Of a stretch of 64,000 nucleotides of DNA, positions 61,195 through 64,000 are shown in pieces (within the stretch, counting starts at the first letter, position 1; the number at the start of each line of letters is the position of its first letter). The notes under the pieces were generated by a model. That model was not told the DNA's origin. It was given only the letters and a program-made list of their open reading frames with translations, and made no database searches. The stretch comes from Kalmusia sp. IMI 367209 (lineage: Eukaryota > Ascomycota > Dothideomycetes > Pleosporales > Didymosphaeriaceae), in the NCBI GenBank assembly GCA_027946365.1, contig JAPEUQ010000009.1, forward strand, positions 1,922,001 to 1,986,000. Direction: 5' to 3'. Both the position numbers and the translations under genes were made by a program.

Positions 61195-61500
61195 ATAGTA
61201 TTTATTACTCCCTTATACTAGTATATAAGTTTATTTACTATAGTATTTATTTCTTTTACCTTAGTATACTTAGTATTATCTATCTAGCTAGGTCTCTTAC
61301 TATTATTTTATTATACTAGTGTATAAGTTTATTTATTATAGTATTCTTTATCTTTACTTTAATATATATAATATTATCTATTTAATTATGTCTTTTACCC
61401 TTTTTTATTACTATAGTGGTGTATTATCTTATTTTATTATAATATTCCTTTCTTTTTTAGTTATTTATAATATTATCTAAGTGATTATATATCTACCTTA
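61195..61500. repeat. Diverged tandem repeat, unit about 96 bp
   Basis: TACTAGTATATAAGTTTATT at 61217, TACTAGTGTATAAGTTTATT at 61314 and a decayed TACTATAGTGGTGTATTATC at 61409 mark three units about 96 bp apart. Each is followed by a T-rich stretch and TAT(A/T)ATATTATCTA. Confidence 0.6.
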
Positions 61501-64000
61501 TATATTTTCTATTTTATAGATATATTATAATCCGTTATATTATTATTATAGATAATAATTAAGTTATTATAGTACTATACTTAAGGTATTAGGGTATCCC
61601 TCTACTCTATTAACTTTCTCCTTCTTCTTCTTACTATACTCTTTTTATATTTCTCTAGTTCCTTATCTCTTTTAATCTATCTCTTTAATTACTTTATTTT
61701 ATATTAGTTCCGTCTCTATATTATAAAGTTCCCTTTTTTATTCTATTTCTTAGCTTTTTTACTAGTCTTTTTACTTTCTTTAGTTTTACTTTACTTTATA
61801 TTTAGGTTTCTAGTATTATGGTTTCTTCCCTGCCCTTTAGGTAATTTAAATAGGCTTACTAATAATATTACTTTAGTAGATTTTAGAGGTTATAGTAATA
61901 ATAATGAGGATAATAATTTAAATTAGTTTAGATATTATATCTATCCACTCTACTCTTATAAGCTTAATACTAATAACTCTCTAGATAAACTCTTTAATTA
62001 TATTTTTATAAAAGGTAAGCCTCTGTCTAGTTCTAAATTATCTATAAAGTAGTATAAGATCTTTATAACTATAAAGTCTATTTTAGATATTATATCTATA
62101 AAGTAAATCTTCTAGTAAATCTATAGAGTTATACCTAAGATTATTTAACACCCTAGTCTAAAGGATAGAGCCTATTTCTAATTTAATTATTTTATTTTTA
62201 TTTTACTTTATTTTTACTTCTTTTTAATATTTTATATTATTTATTTTATCTACTAACTATTTAACGAAGCGGTGTTATATTATATAGAAGTTAATTTTAT
62301 AAGGGATAACTCTAAAGAGGAACTTATTAATATTATATCTAATAACCTTTATACTAAGTATATTAGTTATTTAAAGCGTGCTGGGACGTTTAAGTAAATA
62401 TTTCTATTTCTAGGCTATAGTATTATACTAATGATTTTAGTTATAAGCTATTATAAGATAAGTTCTATAAGGTTTATTATACCTCTAAGACTATTTATTA
62501 TTATAATTTAGAGGTATATATTAATTTTCTAGAATTACGTCGCGTTCTTCGATAGTGGTTAGAGTACGTATATTTATTTTAATATAATAATAATATTTAT
62601 ATTATTAAATATAATACTATTAATATTAATTCTTTATAGTCTATTAAAAATACTTTATTTATTTTTATATTTAAGTTTTATAAGTATTTATATTAATATA
62701 ATACTTACCTTAATATAATTTTATATAATCTCCTTCCTAGCTAAACTCTAGATTTTTTATAAATTTATATATTCTATTTTAGCCACTCATGCCTTTTATT
62801 AATAATTTATCTAGTAGCGTTTTAATTATACTATCTCTTACTATTATATTAGTTTAAAATTATAATAATTAGAATTATAATATAACTTACTTTATCTAGG
62901 GTATTATAGGTTAAATATATAATATCTCTTAATAGCTATATTATACTAATAAGGATATAAACCGGCGTATAAATAAGATTATATATATCTAATTATAAAT
63001 TATAATTATTTTATCTAGTCTAGTAGATCACCTTAGAGTAATATTAATAAATCTATAAATTAAAGATATACTAGAGGTGCCGTATCCTTATCTTATTCTT
63101 AATCTACCTCATCCTTATATTACTTTAATATATTCTTAAAATTATTATTATAATGATTATACTTTACTACTATATTCTTCTAGTTATTATTATAACTATT
63201 ATATTCTTTAAGCTAGTATCTCTATGGCTTTACTTTAATTTCTTTAATAATTAAGTAGGTATCTTTATTATTATCTTTAGAGTAGATACCTCTTTGGTTC
63301 ATAGTTATATAAATACTAAGTTAATTTCTTATTATATTTTAATATTTCTATTATAATATTATAATATATTACTTTAATTTCCTCTTTAGGCTATTATTAT
63401 TTTAGGCATCCCCTTATAGGGTTTTAAACTAGTCTAGCGCTTCCGTATTTACTATATTATTAAGGGACCTATATTGGCGTAGTCTATTCTAATTATTTTA
63501 TTAGAGTTTATTAGTCTCCTCCTTATATATTTTATATTCTAAGTATCTCTTCTATCTTCTATTTATATAGGTCTGGATCTTCCTCCTCTAGTCCTAGAGT
63601 TAGGCCTAGTTATAGGTTATATTATATCTAGCTTAAAAGTAGGTTAATTACGGCCTACTTTAGAAGATCTATATATATAATTTTATAGAGGTTTCTAGAA
63701 AGGTCTAGTATTACTATAAGTAATAAGAATATATTTACTATTATATATTTTATCTAAAGCTAGTCTAACTTTTTTTTAAACTAATTTATTTTAATATTAT
63801 ATATAGAGAACTAGACCTTATTATCTTTTTAGAATTATTCTACTAGTCTATAAAAGGAGTTTATCTACTCTATAGTTTATTATTAGGTAAATATAATTAT
63901 AGCTTAGACTAATACTATTCTCTACTTTAGGTAGTTAAGAAACTAGACCACTTATTCTATAGATATATAGTAGGATTTATCTTTTATAGGGATATATTTA

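Larger units (their letters stand above)
56300..64000. other. RIP-degraded A/T-rich block, probable dead repeats
   Basis: From about 56.3 kb to the window end the sequence is dominated by A and T. Stop codons occur in every frame, and CA and TG dinucleotides are nearly absent while TA is very frequent and CG persists. That pattern is what RIP (CpA to TpA on both strands) leaves in duplicated DNA of Pezizomycotina. No open reading frame of useful length exists. The block probably derives from transposons, but no element could be identified by eye. It contains at least three tandem arrays, listed separately. Confidence 0.85.

Noticed and set aside
56300..64000. Identifiable LTR retrotransposon
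   Set aside because: No long terminal direct repeats, primer-binding site or polymerase motif could be recognised by eye in the mutated sequence; naming a superfamily would be a guess.

Overview
This 64 kb window is a piece of a filamentous ascomycete chromosome, most likely a dothideomycete of the Pleosporales type (inference). The genes have many short introns (about 45-90 nt, GT..AG, with CTAAC/CTGAC-like branch sites). The families are typically fungal: a Zn2Cys6 regulator, a DUF3176 membrane protein and a WD40 inositol 5-phosphatase. The last 7.7 kb is an A/T-saturated block almost without CA/TG dinucleotides, the footprint of repeat-induced point mutation (RIP). I joined exons by hand from splice sites and reading-frame continuity; nothing was checked against transcripts.

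Layout. From 0 to 31.5 kb the content is mainly housekeeping and general: a WD40 inositol-polyphosphate 5-phosphatase; a GFA/CENP-V-fold protein; a degraded gene with TAA/TAG nonsense codons; a phytanoyl-CoA-dioxygenase-like enzyme; two single-pass membrane proteins; a six-cysteine small secreted protein; a long disordered protein; an HSPA12-like Hsp70; the FAL1/eIF4A-III helicase and the SF3a60 splicing factor sharing one promoter; a pair of small diverged tandem paralogues; and a neutral amino-acid transporter. From 32.6 to 49 kb lies an aromatic-acid catabolic cluster: salicylate-hydroxylase-like FAD monooxygenase, intradiol ring-cleavage dioxygenase, class III CoA-transferase (frameshifted), 2,3-dihydroxybenzoate decarboxylase-like amidohydrolase, Zn2Cys6 regulator, a second flavin monooxygenase, an SDR, and a dienelactone-hydrolase-like/SnoaL-like fusion. 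Together they would decarboxylate or hydroxylate a benzoate to a catechol or hydroxyquinol, open the ring and process the product.

From 49.8 to 54 kb are a DUF3176 membrane protein and a secreted repeat protein built as a kexin-processed precursor (RR-EAEA-DGNLRPN repeats). The latter is the best candidate for a poorly described system. From 54.7 to 56.2 kb is a second nonsense-riddled gene relic. From about 56.3 kb to the end is the RIP-degraded block, which contains tandem arrays but no intact gene.
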